Assembly: GCF_016583795.1 (NCBI RefSeq)
Contig: NZ_NRRS01000005.1
Span: forward strand, 32,568-96,567
From: Rhabdochromatium marinum
Lineage (GTDB): Bacteria > Pseudomonadota > Gammaproteobacteria > Chromatiales > Chromatiaceae
DNA: 64,000 nt
Direction of reading: 5' to 3'
Position 1 is the first letter of the stretch; every line of letters starts with the position of its first letter. The notes beneath the pieces were generated by a model. It saw only the letters and a program-made list of their open reading frames with translations. It did no database searches and was not told the origin of the DNA. Position numbers and translations under genes: made by a program. Below, piece after piece: positions 32,257 to 40,796 of the stretch.

Positions 32257-34422
32257 TTGAGCACACTTCCGCATAAAAACCCAATAAGGCTTAACGAGTG
32301 CCACCACATGCTCGCGCATGTGGCGCGTCTCGCTCAGGTCGGCGGTTGGGCACTGGTACCCAACAGCGGTCGCTTTCTGCCCACATCGCACTGGTGCCAT
32401 ATCCATGGCATTGAGCCGGGTGAATCAACCCTGGATCGACTGCTGCGCATTATCCATCCCGAGGATCGCACCGGAATGTTGGCGGCCATTGAGCGCGCGG
32501 TGGAACAACAAGTGCCCTATGTGCATCAGCACCGCATTATCCGCCCGGATGATCAACGCCTGCGGTTCATTCAGGACTATGGTGAGTTCATCTACGATGC
32601 CGATGGCAAGCCCACTAAATTATACGGCGCCGCGCAGGATGTCACCGAACGGATGCGCATGCAGGATGCCTTGCGCGATACTGAAGAACACCTGTATCTG
32701 GCCCTGCAACTGTCCAAAACCGCGATCTGGGAATGGCATACCGACACCGATCAGGTGACCTGGTCCGAAGACATGGCGTCCATGTGGGGTCTGCCCGCGC
32801 GTCCATTTCGCGGCACCTTCGAGGAGATCGCTTCCTGCATTCACCCCGAGGATCTGGCGCAGTGGCGCAACAGCATTCAGGCCAGCGTCGAGGATGGCGC
32901 CGAGCTAAACATCGAATTCCGGGTCATCTGGCCCGACGGCTCAACCCATTGGCTGGCAACCGACGGTGACGCCATTCGCGATGCCCAGGGGCATGCTATC
33001 CGCTTGGCCGGCGTGGCCCGTGATATCACTCAGCGCAAGATGCACGAACAGGCGCTGCTCGAAAGCCAAATTCGTCTGGAACAGCTGGCGTACTACGATC
33101 ATCTCACCGGATTGGCCAACCGCCGGCTGCTACTGGATCGACTGAGCCAGGCCATTGCCGTGGCTGAGCGCGAGAATAGCCACCTGGCGGTCTGCTATCT
33201 GGATCTGGACGACTTCAAGCCCGTCAACGATCAATGCGGTCATGAAATCGGCGACCGGCTCTTGCAGGCCGTTGCCGCGCGCCTGGTCTCCTGCGTGCGT
33301 CCTGGCGACACCATCGCCCGCTGGGGCGGTGACGAGTTCGCGCTCCTGTTTGCCGATGTGGGTGACCGCAACGCCTGCCGCCTCATCCTGGATCGAGTGC
33401 TCAGCGGCCTGAACGAACGCCTGATCGAAGAACAGCCGCTGCCGGTGTCGGCCAGTATCGGGGTGACCCTGTACCCGGGAGATCATGGCGATGCCGACAG
33501 CCTGTTGCGCCACGCCGACCACGCCATGTACCTAGCCAAGCAATGCGGACGGAACAATTATCAGTTTTTCGACCCGGAAAAGGATCCTCTGGGCATTGCC
33601 AACCGTGAGCGGCTGCGCGACATCCAGCAGGCGATTGAAAACGGCGAATTGCGACTGCTGTATCAACCCATCGTCAACATGCGTCAGGACTCCAGCGCAG
33701 CCGTCGAGTCGGTGGAGGCGCTGGTGCGCTGGCAGCATCCGCGTCGTGGCCTGCTGGCGCCAGGGGACTTTCTGCCCGCCATTGAGGGCAACGACTTGAT
33801 CCGTCAACTCGACCATTGGGTACTCAGCGAAGCTCTGGCCCAGCAAGAAGCCTGGGACGCCAGCGGACTGCACCTGCGCCTGCATATCAATATCTCAGCC
33901 TACTCGCTGCTCACACCGAGTTTCATGCAGGATGTTTCGGGCTGCATCGGCCAGCACTCCCGCCTAAATGCCGAGGACATTGAGCTGGAGATTCTGGAAA
34001 CGGCCGCACTCAATGACCTGGATCTGGTCAGCACGGTCATTCACCAGGGCATCAAGCTTGGGCTGTCCTTCGCGCTCGATGACTTCGGCACCGGCTATTC
34101 ATCCCTGACCTACATCCGCCGCCTCGCCGCCCGTACGCTCAAGATCGATCAGAGCTTTGTGCGCAACATGCTCGATAATCCGGAAGACCGTGCCATCGTC
34201 GAAGGCGTCATCGGGCTGGCCCATGCCTTTGATTTGGTGGTGATCGCCGAAGGCGTGGAAACCCTGGAGCATGGCTGCCTGCTGATGCGCCTAGGTTGTG
34301 ATCGCGTCCAGGGCTATGGTATCGCCCGCCCCATGACGGCTGAGCGTCTGCAGGACTGGGCCGCCGCCTATCAGCAACCCAAGCTCTGGTCCGAGCAGAT
34401 GAAAACGCTGGCATCGGCTTAA
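32257..34422 (+). CDS. PAS-PAS-GGDEF-EAL cyclic-di-GMP signalling protein
   Basis: A 721-residue cytoplasmic protein with two PAS/PAC regions (~20-130, ~140-265), a GGDEF domain (~275-440) and an EAL domain (~455-710). The cyclase motif GGDEF is at 357-361, with the RPGD inhibitory site five residues ahead. The EAL domain has EALVRW (487), NISAYS, EILETAA, DDFGTGYSS and KIDQSF, so the phosphodiesterase also looks intact. Both activities are possible. The TTG start is uncertain; an ATG lies 17 codons downstream. No membrane helix is seen, so the signal is cytoplasmic. Confidence 0.92.
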   Translation: MSTLPHKNPIRLNECHHMLAHVARLAQVGGWALVPNSGRFLPTSHWCHIHGIEPGESTLDRLLRIIHPEDRTGMLAAIERAVEQQVPYVHQHRIIRPDDQRLRFIQDYGEFIYDADGKPTKLYGAAQDVTERMRMQDALRDTEEHLYLALQLSKTAIWEWHTDTDQVTWSEDMASMWGLPARPFRGTFEEIASCIHPEDLAQWRNSIQASVEDGAELNIEFRVIWPDGSTHWLATDGDAIRDAQGHAIRLAGVARDITQRKMHEQALLESQIRLEQLAYYDHLTGLANRRLLLDRLSQAIAVAERENSHLAVCYLDLDDFKPVNDQCGHEIGDRLLQAVAARLVSCVRPGDTIARWGGDEFALLFADVGDRNACRLILDRVLSGLNERLIEEQPLPVSASIGVTLYPGDHGDADSLLRHADHAMYLAKQCGRNNYQFFDPEKDPLGIANRERLRDIQQAIENGELRLLYQPIVNMRQDSSAAVESVEALVRWQHPRRGLLAPGDFLPAIEGNDLIRQLDHWVLSEALAQQEAWDASGLHLRLHINISAYSLLTPSFMQDVSGCIGQHSRLNAEDIELEILETAALNDLDLVSTVIHQGIKLGLSFALDDFGTGYSSLTYIRRLAARTLKIDQSFVRNMLDNPEDRAIVEGVIGLAHAFDLVVIAEGVETLEHGCLLMRLGCDRVQGYGIARPMTAERLQDWAAAYQQPKLWSEQMKTLASA

Positions 34423-34464
34423 CTCGGCCAGCTCGCCAGGAGACTTAGGTCTCAGGTGGCCGAG
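34423..34464. terminator. Nested inverted repeat between convergent signalling genes
   Basis: CTCGGCCA (34423-34430) pairs with TGGCCGAG (34457-34464), and inside it GAGAC/GTCTC (34440-34453) forms a second stem. It separates the GGDEF-EAL gene from the end of the chemosensory operon. No T run follows on either side, so efficiency is uncertain. Confidence 0.5.
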
Positions 34465-34472
34465 CCATCTCC

Positions 34473-34847
34473 TTAGGCGCCGGGTAGTACTTGCTTGATC
34501 ACCTTCACCAGAGTGGGACCATCTATCGGTTTCACCAACCAGCCGGTAGCCCCGAGCTTCTTGCCCTCATCGCGCTTTTCCGCCTGCGTCTCAGTGGTCA
34601 GCGTCAGGATGGGAGTGAAACGGAATCCTGGCAGTGCGCGCACGTTCTTGATCAGTTCCAGCCCGTTCATGTTGGGCATGTTGATATCAGTGATGATGAG
34701 ATCGGGTTTGACACCACCTTTGAGCTTGGTCAGTGCCTGGACACCGTCTCCAGCCGTCTCGACCTCAAATTTGTGCAATTCCAGCGTCGTCTTGACACTG
34801 TAGATCATGGTGGTGGAATCATCCACGATCAGAATTTTTTTGGGCAT
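34473..34847 (-). CDS. Single-domain response regulator (CheY/PilG-like)
   Basis: A 124-residue stand-alone receiver domain. The acidic pocket is Asp9/Asp10, the phospho-acceptor Asp54 (IITDINMPNMNG), the switch Thr lies in LTLTTE and the conserved Lys in WLVKPIDG, so it should accept phosphate from CheA. It has no output domain. It is the last gene of the nine-gene chemosensory operon, 18 bases after the STAS gene. It is likely the diffusible output, acting like CheY on an unknown target. Confidence 0.93.
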   Translation of the reverse strand: MPKKILIVDDSTTMIYSVKTTLELHKFEVETAGDGVQALTKLKGGVKPDLIITDINMPNMNGLELIKNVRALPGFRFTPILTLTTETQAEKRDEGKKLGATGWLVKPIDGPTLVKVIKQVLPGA

Positions 34848-34865
34848 TCTTACATCTTCCTGAGG

Positions 34866-35105
34866 TTAGTCGCTCAAAGCGGATTCAAGCCAGGCACGCA
34901 AACCCGCTTCTTTTGGCCAGGCATCAATACCGGACTTTGCCGCCATTAAGACTTGCAAATTGGCCGGATGCAGATGCGTGCAATCGGCCAAATTCACCTT
35001 GGCTGCTGGATTTTCCTGCAACCACTCCAACAAGGTTTCGGCTTCCTCGACCGTCACAATGTCAAGCAACACCGCCTGATCGGACTGGAATTCGATGGGC
35101 ATCAC
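34866..35105 (-). CDS. STAS domain protein
   Basis: A 79-residue protein that is essentially one STAS domain, the fold of anti-sigma-factor antagonists and of small partners in some chemosensory operons. In the loop where SpoIIAA-type proteins carry a phosphorylatable Ser, this protein reads LHPANLQVL, with no Ser or Thr. Control by phosphorylation at that site is therefore unlikely. It overlaps the cheA stop codon by 4 bases, so its translation is coupled to cheA. Its role in the pathway is unknown. Confidence 0.75.
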   Translation of the reverse strand: MMPIEFQSDQAVLLDIVTVEEAETLLEWLQENPAAKVNLADCTHLHPANLQVLMAAKSGIDAWPKEAGLRAWLESALSD

Positions 35106-37867
35106 AGGATCTCCTTCACATTGAGCACCATCAGCACCGAACCGTCCCCCATCAGGGCCGAACCGGAATAGGCCGACAGACTCGCCAAAACACCAGTCAT
35201 GGGTTTGAGAATGATATCGACGGTTTCGCGAAAATCATCCACCAGGAGACCCAGGGTTTCATCACCCAATCGCACCACCAGCACGGCCAGTTCATCATCG
35301 GCGTTCGGCTGATGTGGTGCCTCAATACCCAACAAAGTATTCAGCGACTTAAGCGGCACCACATGACCGCGTAATACCGTAGCCAGGCTGCGCTTGATCG
35401 TGCGGATGCTTGACCGGGGTACCCGCACAGTTTCCACCACGCTATCCATGGGAACACCGAAGGGCTGATCGTTAGAAACCACAATCATGACATTGGTCAC
35501 GGCCATCGACAGTGGCAGTGACATCCGCAGCTGGGTGCCCTGCCCCAGGACGCTGGTTAGGGCGATGGAGCCATTGACATTCTCCACCGCCGAGCGCACC
35601 ACGTCCATCCCCACGCCACGCCCTGAGAGGTCGGATACCGTCTCAGCGGTTGACAATCCGGCGGCGAAGATCAGGTTCACCGCATCCTGGTTGCTGATGC
35701 GTTCCAGGGTGGCCTCGTCGATGAGTCCCTTGGCATAAGCCTTACGCTTGATGACTTCAGGGTCGATGCCCTGACCGTCATCCTTGATTTCAATCACCAC
35801 CCGGTCGGATTCCTGCATGGCCCGCAGCGACAAGGTGCCGGTTGCCGGCTTACCCGCATCGGCGCGCGCTTCAGGCGATTCCAAGCCATGATCAAGACTG
35901 TTGCGCACGATATGCACCAGCGGATCGCCCAACGACTCGATGATGTTTTTGTCAGCCTCGGTATCCTCGCCTTCCATGACCAGATGCACATCCTTGCCGA
36001 GCTTGCGCGAGATGTCGCGCACCAGTCGCGGGAAGCGTTGAAATACAAAGGACACCGGCATCATGCGCACCTGCATGATGGCGTCCTGCATTTCCTCGGC
36101 GATGCGATTGATCACCGCGTAATGGCCCTTGATGTCACGCGAGAGTTCCCGCACGCCGAATTTCTCCTCAGCCCGACTGGCCAAATACGGCAGGCCATTC
36201 TTGGCCACCACCATTTCGCCGATCAGCCCCATCAGGCGGTCAATTTTGGTCTGATCGACCTTGAGGCTCTTGGGACCGGCAATGGCATCCTCGGCGCGGC
36301 GGCCAAATTTCACCTCGCCCTCTGCTGCCGGTGGCGCGGCAGTCGATGCGGCTGAAGCGCTGGTTGCTGAGGCTTGGGCCGATGCGGATTGGTGGTCGAG
36401 CGACGACTCGGCCGCAGATTGCGTCGGACTTTGCGCATCCGACGCTGTGAATTCCAATGCACCCGCTGGAAAGCGCTCATCCAGCCAGGCCAGCAAGGCC
36501 GCACCGCTGTTGGCCGCCAGGGCTTCCGCCATTACCGCTTCCAGCGACGGCACCGCCGTCTGATCGCCACAGGCACGCAGACACCCGGACAAGGCCGCCA
36601 CCGCAGACTGAATCCGCCCAGGCAGCAATCCAGAATCCTCCGGCTGACTCAAAACCGCCCGCTGCGCGGTGACAATCGCCTCCAGCGCCTGGCATTCCTC
36701 TGCGGACAGTGCGGCGGACAGGGTCGCAACCGGCGCTGATGCAGGCGCAGGCGCTGACTCGCTACTCTCGCCAGCCAGCAGTGTCGCGTCAACGCCCTCC
36801 CAGTTGGGCACCTCCATCGAATGCAGTGATTCAAGCAGCGCATCGACAATCGCCGGGGTTGCGGCAGCGGTTGCCGCCTCGCTTTCCACCACCAGTTGCA
36901 GCCAGCGCAAGGCCGAGGCCACCCAAAGTTCAGGATTGGACAGTTCGAGCATGGTGGCGACGCTGCGCGACAGGCCCGCCAAATCGCCGGCGTGCAGTAG
37001 CTCTTGTGCATCGCTGATGAAATCATCGTAGACCGGCCCGCCATTGGTATCGCCCTGGGGCACAATCAGCGCCAGTGGAGCCACCGGTGTCAAGGTCACC
37101 TGATCGATGACATAGCGATACTGCTCTTCAAGCTCGGGACGGGACGCTGCGGTCAGCAGGCCAAAGTCCAGCACGCAGGCATAGGCATCCAGATCCGCCA
37201 GTGGCGGCCAGGACTCGCGTGCTTCAATGCCTCCCCAGAGCAATTCGGGCGTCTGGCGTACCAGAAAAAAGGGATCATCGCCCTGATAGAAACATTGCTC
37301 ATCTGGAGCATAGGCCAGCCAGTGCAGCGGATCGCCTGCACTGGCGCGTCGATACGCCTCCATGCGCGCAGCTTCGGCAATGTTGGCGAGCGGCAGCCGG
37401 GCCGAGGTCTGCACATCCGGCGTTTCCACATCTGCCGCAGTTCCAGCCGCAGGCGCGCTGCTCTCATCGGGTGCCTTGTCAGCGGATTGCATGAGTTCGC
37501 GCAGCGACTCACCAAGACGGGCGGCATCGGTGCCATGCGTACTGCCCATGGCGCCTTCTGACTCGATTTCATCGCACAGCATGCCAACAAAATCCATGGC
37601 ATTCAGCAGGCGATCCGCCAGAATCTGCGAATACTCAACCCGCCCGTTGCGCACCGCATCCATGAGATCTTCGCCGGCGTGCAGCACCCGAGTCATTTCG
37701 GGAAAATCAAACAGGCCGCTGTTGCCCTTGAGGGTATGCACCAGACGAAACAACTCCCCCATCAGGGCCGCATCATCCGGTGCGTCTTCCAACTCCATCA
37801 GCTTCGTGGAGATGCCCTGTAAGAAGTCGCGCGCCTCAGACAGGAATTGTTCCAGCAATGGATTCAT
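35102..37867 (-). CDS. cheA: Chemotaxis-type histidine kinase CheA with unusual middle region
   Basis: A 921-residue kinase. The N-terminal HPt domain carries the phosphorylated His44 (LVHTLKGNSG). From ~535 on come a dimerisation helix pair, the ATPase domain with N box (HIVRNSLDHGLE), DDGQG and GRGVGMDVV boxes, and a CheW-like domain at the end. Residues ~105-535 lack a recognisable P2 domain; part is a folded-looking segment (YRRASAGDPLHWLAYAP..., ~170-300) and part is Ala/Ser-rich. Gene overlaps of 4 bases on both sides show tight coupling. Confidence 0.92.
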   Translation of the reverse strand: MNPLLEQFLSEARDFLQGISTKLMELEDAPDDAALMGELFRLVHTLKGNSGLFDFPEMTRVLHAGEDLMDAVRNGRVEYSQILADRLLNAMDFVGMLCDEIESEGAMGSTHGTDAARLGESLRELMQSADKAPDESSAPAAGTAADVETPDVQTSARLPLANIAEAARMEAYRRASAGDPLHWLAYAPDEQCFYQGDDPFFLVRQTPELLWGGIEARESWPPLADLDAYACVLDFGLLTAASRPELEEQYRYVIDQVTLTPVAPLALIVPQGDTNGGPVYDDFISDAQELLHAGDLAGLSRSVATMLELSNPELWVASALRWLQLVVESEAATAAATPAIVDALLESLHSMEVPNWEGVDATLLAGESSESAPAPASAPVATLSAALSAEECQALEAIVTAQRAVLSQPEDSGLLPGRIQSAVAALSGCLRACGDQTAVPSLEAVMAEALAANSGAALLAWLDERFPAGALEFTASDAQSPTQSAAESSLDHQSASAQASATSASAASTAAPPAAEGEVKFGRRAEDAIAGPKSLKVDQTKIDRLMGLIGEMVVAKNGLPYLASRAEEKFGVRELSRDIKGHYAVINRIAEEMQDAIMQVRMMPVSFVFQRFPRLVRDISRKLGKDVHLVMEGEDTEADKNIIESLGDPLVHIVRNSLDHGLESPEARADAGKPATGTLSLRAMQESDRVVIEIKDDGQGIDPEVIKRKAYAKGLIDEATLERISNQDAVNLIFAAGLSTAETVSDLSGRGVGMDVVRSAVENVNGSIALTSVLGQGTQLRMSLPLSMAVTNVMIVVSNDQPFGVPMDSVVETVRVPRSSIRTIKRSLATVLRGHVVPLKSLNTLLGIEAPHQPNADDELAVLVVRLGDETLGLLVDDFRETVDIILKPMTGVLASLSAYSGSALMGDGSVLMVLNVKEIL

Positions 37868-38235
37868 GGTGTCAGTTCCCCCAGCAGCACCCGCACCTGG
37901 GCCAGGAGTTGATCGGGTTTCACCGGCTTGATCAGATACAGGTTGGCACCTGCGGCATAGGCGCGTTGCTCATCAAAAGCCTGCGCCTCGGTCGAGATCA
38001 TGATGGCCGGCGCCTGCGGCAGATCCCGACTCCGCAGTTCACGCAAAAAACCATAGCCATCCAGCTTGGGCATATTGATGTCCACCAGGTAGAGGTCAAA
38101 GCTCGACTGCAAGGCCTTTTCCAGCGCCTCGACGCCGTTCATCGCCTCCTCCACGACAAAAGACCCTGTTTCGAGAATCTCGCGGTGATACAGGCGCACC
38201 GTCGCAGCATCATCGATAATCAGGATGCGTTTCAT
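37864..38235 (-). CDS. Single-domain response regulator
   Basis: A 123-residue receiver domain with Asp8/Asp9, phospho-acceptor Asp52 (VDINMPKLDG), Ser/Thr in MISTEA and Lys in LIKPVKP. It lies between cheR and cheA, overlapping both by 4 bases. With the second receiver at the operon end, the kinase has at least two stand-alone targets plus CheB. One may act as a phosphate sink, since no cheZ is present. Confidence 0.92.
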   Translation of the reverse strand: MKRILIIDDAATVRLYHREILETGSFVVEEAMNGVEALEKALQSSFDLYLVDINMPKLDGYGFLRELRSRDLPQAPAIMISTEAQAFDEQRAYAAGANLYLIKPVKPDQLLAQVRVLLGELTP

Positions 38236-39092
38236 GGCGTCTCCACGGGTCGCTGATAGACGATGGCCTCAGGGAATTTGCGCACCTTATACAGCGACGA
38301 ACTGCGACTCATGGACTCTGAATGACCCAGGCACACAAAACCGCCGGGCTTCAAGGCGTCATAGAAGGCTTCAGTTGCGCTCTTGCGCGAAACATCGTCA
38401 AAGTAGATCAACAAGTTACGACAAAAAATCACGTCGAAATCCCGATAGGCCCGGGTATCACGACGTTCGGACAAATTAACCCGGGTGAATTCAACCGACT
38501 GGCGCAAATCGTCGCAAATCTGGTAGCCCCCGGCCTGGCGCTTGAAATACTGCTTTAAGTAGTGGGCCGGGAGATGCTGTACCGAGCGCATTGAGTAAAT
38601 ACCCTGACGCGCCTGGGCGAGGATGCGGGTATCAATATCAGAGGCAATGATTTCCACATCCCACTGGCGAATGCCAGCCCAGCGTTCCAGAAGATAAATG
38701 GCAATGGAATAGGGTTCTTCGCCGGATGAGGATGGAATGACCCAAATGCGTATCGTCCGCTGATCGCGCTTGCGGGCGATAATCTCCGGTAACAGCGAAT
38801 TGACCAGACACTCAAACTGATATTCCTCGCGGAAAAAATAGGTCTCATTGACCGTCATCAGGTTGGTCAAGAGCTGCAATTCATCGCCATCGGCCTGAAA
38901 GCGCAGCATGGAGAAATAACTGCGAAAAGTGCCACTATCCGTAGCCTCAATCCGCTCAATCAGTCGCTTGTCGACAAAGTAGCGCTTGGACGCGTCAAAG
39001 TGAATACCGGTCTTGCGATAAAAAAATTCCCGAAACTTCTCGAATTCTTCGCGGCTGATGCGGATGTTGGCAGGGTCTGGATCAGGCTTCAC
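38232..39092 (-). CDS. cheR: Chemoreceptor glutamate methyltransferase CheR
   Basis: A 286-residue SAM-dependent enzyme that methylates receptor glutamates. The N-terminal helical domain leads to MTVNETYFFREEYQF, a typical CheR motif. The Rossmann domain has GEEPYSIAIYLLE and the CRNLLIYFDD motif near the C-terminus. The SAM loop reads WVIPSSSGEE where most CheR proteins have W-S-A-A-C-S-T-GEE. The gene overlaps the HEAT-repeat gene by 11 bases and the receiver gene by 4. Confidence 0.93.
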   Translation of the reverse strand: MKPDPDPANIRISREEFEKFREFFYRKTGIHFDASKRYFVDKRLIERIEATDSGTFRSYFSMLRFQADGDELQLLTNLMTVNETYFFREEYQFECLVNSLLPEIIARKRDQRTIRIWVIPSSSGEEPYSIAIYLLERWAGIRQWDVEIIASDIDTRILAQARQGIYSMRSVQHLPAHYLKQYFKRQAGGYQICDDLRQSVEFTRVNLSERRDTRAYRDFDVIFCRNLLIYFDDVSRKSATEAFYDALKPGGFVCLGHSESMSRSSSLYKVRKFPEAIVYQRPVETP

Positions 39093-39729
39093 GAAGACGC
39101 CCTAGAGCCAGGTCGGTCGCGAAACGAATGTAGGGTTCGTCGGCAAAACGCGCCTGGAGACGTAACAGGCTCGCGCGAGCCGCCTCGGTGCCAACCTCAC
39201 TGAGCAAGTCCACCGCCACGCCGCACACATTGAGGTGGGAATCCTGATCGATCACCTCGAGCAGCCAGGTCTCGACCTCCGGGTGACAGAGTGATTGCAG
39301 AATACTGACCGCAAAAATACGCACATCCGAGTCGGGGTCGGTGAGCAAAGCACGCATGATGGGCGCCACCTTGTCAGGCAAGCGTTGCATGGCCTCGATC
39401 GCTGCATTGCGCAGCGCCGGTTCCTCGCTGCGCAGACAGGCCACGAGTCCGGCCACGGCCTGATCGTCCCCCAGGCTGGTCAGGGTGGTCAGGATCACCT
39501 CGCGCACCGAGATATCGTCTTCTTGGCTCAGGCGCTCCGCCAACAGGGCGGACGCCTGCGGGCAATCCATCAGGTCCCGCGCCGCCCAGCGGCGGGTGTT
39601 TGGATCTGCGGCTGACAAGCGCGCCATCAACCCCTTGCAGTCGCGCGTCTCCTCATGCTCATCCTCGGTCATGGGTTCGTCGGTTTGAGTTTTGATTAAA
39701 GCCATGGAGTGGTCAGCCGTGTGGGTCAA
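39082..39729 (-). CDS. HEAT-repeat protein in chemosensory operon
   Basis: A 215-residue soluble protein made of repeated two-helix units of ~30 residues from ~30 onward (NTRRWAARDLMDC, VREVILTTLTSLGDDQAV, ALRNAAIEAMQRLPD, DVRIFAVSILQSL...), typical of HEAT/PBS-lyase-type repeats. Such solenoids bind other proteins. It overlaps cheB by 4 bases (ATGA) and cheR by 11, so it is made with the adaptation enzymes and may scaffold them. An ATG eight codons downstream is an alternative start. Confidence 0.85.
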   Translation of the reverse strand: MTHTADHSMALIKTQTDEPMTEDEHEETRDCKGLMARLSAADPNTRRWAARDLMDCPQASALLAERLSQEDDISVREVILTTLTSLGDDQAVAGLVACLRSEEPALRNAAIEAMQRLPDKVAPIMRALLTDPDSDVRIFAVSILQSLCHPEVETWLLEVIDQDSHLNVCGVAVDLLSEVGTEAARASLLRLQARFADEPYIRFATDLALGRLREA

Positions 39730-40796
39730 CGCCCGGCCCAGGTATTCACCTGAGCGGCGATCTTCTCGGCATGCAGCACCAGGCTGGCACCACCGCGCGC
39801 GATCAACTCCGCTGGCATTCCGAACACCACTGAGGATTCCTCGGATTCGGCGATGGTGCGCGCGCCTCGCTGTTTGAGTTCGGCGAAGGCGTCGGCACCG
39901 TCATAGCCCATGCCGGTCAGCATGACGCCGATAACCCGAGCCGGGTCGCAATGCTCCAGTACCGAACGCCCCAAGAGTTCCACCGAGGGATGCCAAAGAA
40001 AGTCCTGATTTTCCGGCTTGGCGAGTACCGTCAGGCGCCCGCTGCGTTGCCCGACCACCATGTCGGCACCGCCCTTGCCAATGTAGATAATGCCGGGCTC
40101 GATGGGCGTGGGACGCGTGACCTCCCTGACGTCCAAGGCGCAGAGTCCGTTCATGCGCTCGGCGAAAGGGTGCGTGAAGGATGACGGCATGTGCTGGGCG
40201 ACCAGAATCGGCCAGGGAAAATCAGCCGGCAAGCGCGGCAGAATGTCTTCCAGGGTGCGCGGACCGCCGGTTGACACACCGACCACCACCAGTCCATCGT
40301 CCGCTACCCCACGCCGCACCGCCAGCGGTCGCGGAGCCGGCTTTGCAGCGCGCTCCTCGCGCAAGCGGGTACTGAGTGTCTTTTGTTTGGACCGGAACTT
40401 GAGGTGAGCACCGGCGGCAGCGCGCACCTTAGCCACCAATTCAGCGCTAACCGCCTCAATGGAAAGCGAAATGGTCCCGCCTGGTTTGGCCAGATAGTCC
40501 ACAGCGCCCAGATTTAGCGCCTCGAAGGTGGCCAGCGCGCCCTGTTCGGTGAGCGAAGACACCATGACCACCGGCACCGGCCGCTCCACCATCAGCAACG
40601 ACAGTGCAGTAATGCCGTCCATCTCCGGCATGTTGATGTCCAGAGTCACCACGTCCGGCTCGAAGGCGCGGTTCTCCTCGACCGCCTCACGACCATTGCG
40701 GGCCTGGCGAATCTCGAAATCACCCTCGGCCTGAAACACATTGGCCAACTGACGGCGCATCAGCGCTGAGTCATCGACAATCAGCAGTTTGATCAT
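39726..40796 (-). CDS. cheB: Chemotaxis methylesterase/glutaminase CheB
   Basis: A 356-residue protein with a receiver domain (phospho-acceptor Asp53 in VTLDINMPEMDG) and a methylesterase domain. The catalytic triad candidates are Ser in VGVSTGGP, His in VAQHMPSSF and Asp in GMGYDGADAF. It removes methyl groups from receptor glutamates and is activated by CheA. It shares ATGA overlaps with the triple-CheW gene and the HEAT-repeat gene. Together with cheR it shows that adaptation by methylation is intended in this system. Confidence 0.95.
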   Translation of the reverse strand: MIKLLIVDDSALMRRQLANVFQAEGDFEIRQARNGREAVEENRAFEPDVVTLDINMPEMDGITALSLLMVERPVPVVMVSSLTEQGALATFEALNLGAVDYLAKPGGTISLSIEAVSAELVAKVRAAAGAHLKFRSKQKTLSTRLREERAAKPAPRPLAVRRGVADDGLVVVGVSTGGPRTLEDILPRLPADFPWPILVAQHMPSSFTHPFAERMNGLCALDVREVTRPTPIEPGIIYIGKGGADMVVGQRSGRLTVLAKPENQDFLWHPSVELLGRSVLEHCDPARVIGVMLTGMGYDGADAFAELKQRGARTIAESEESSVVFGMPAELIARGGASLVLHAEKIAAQVNTWAGR

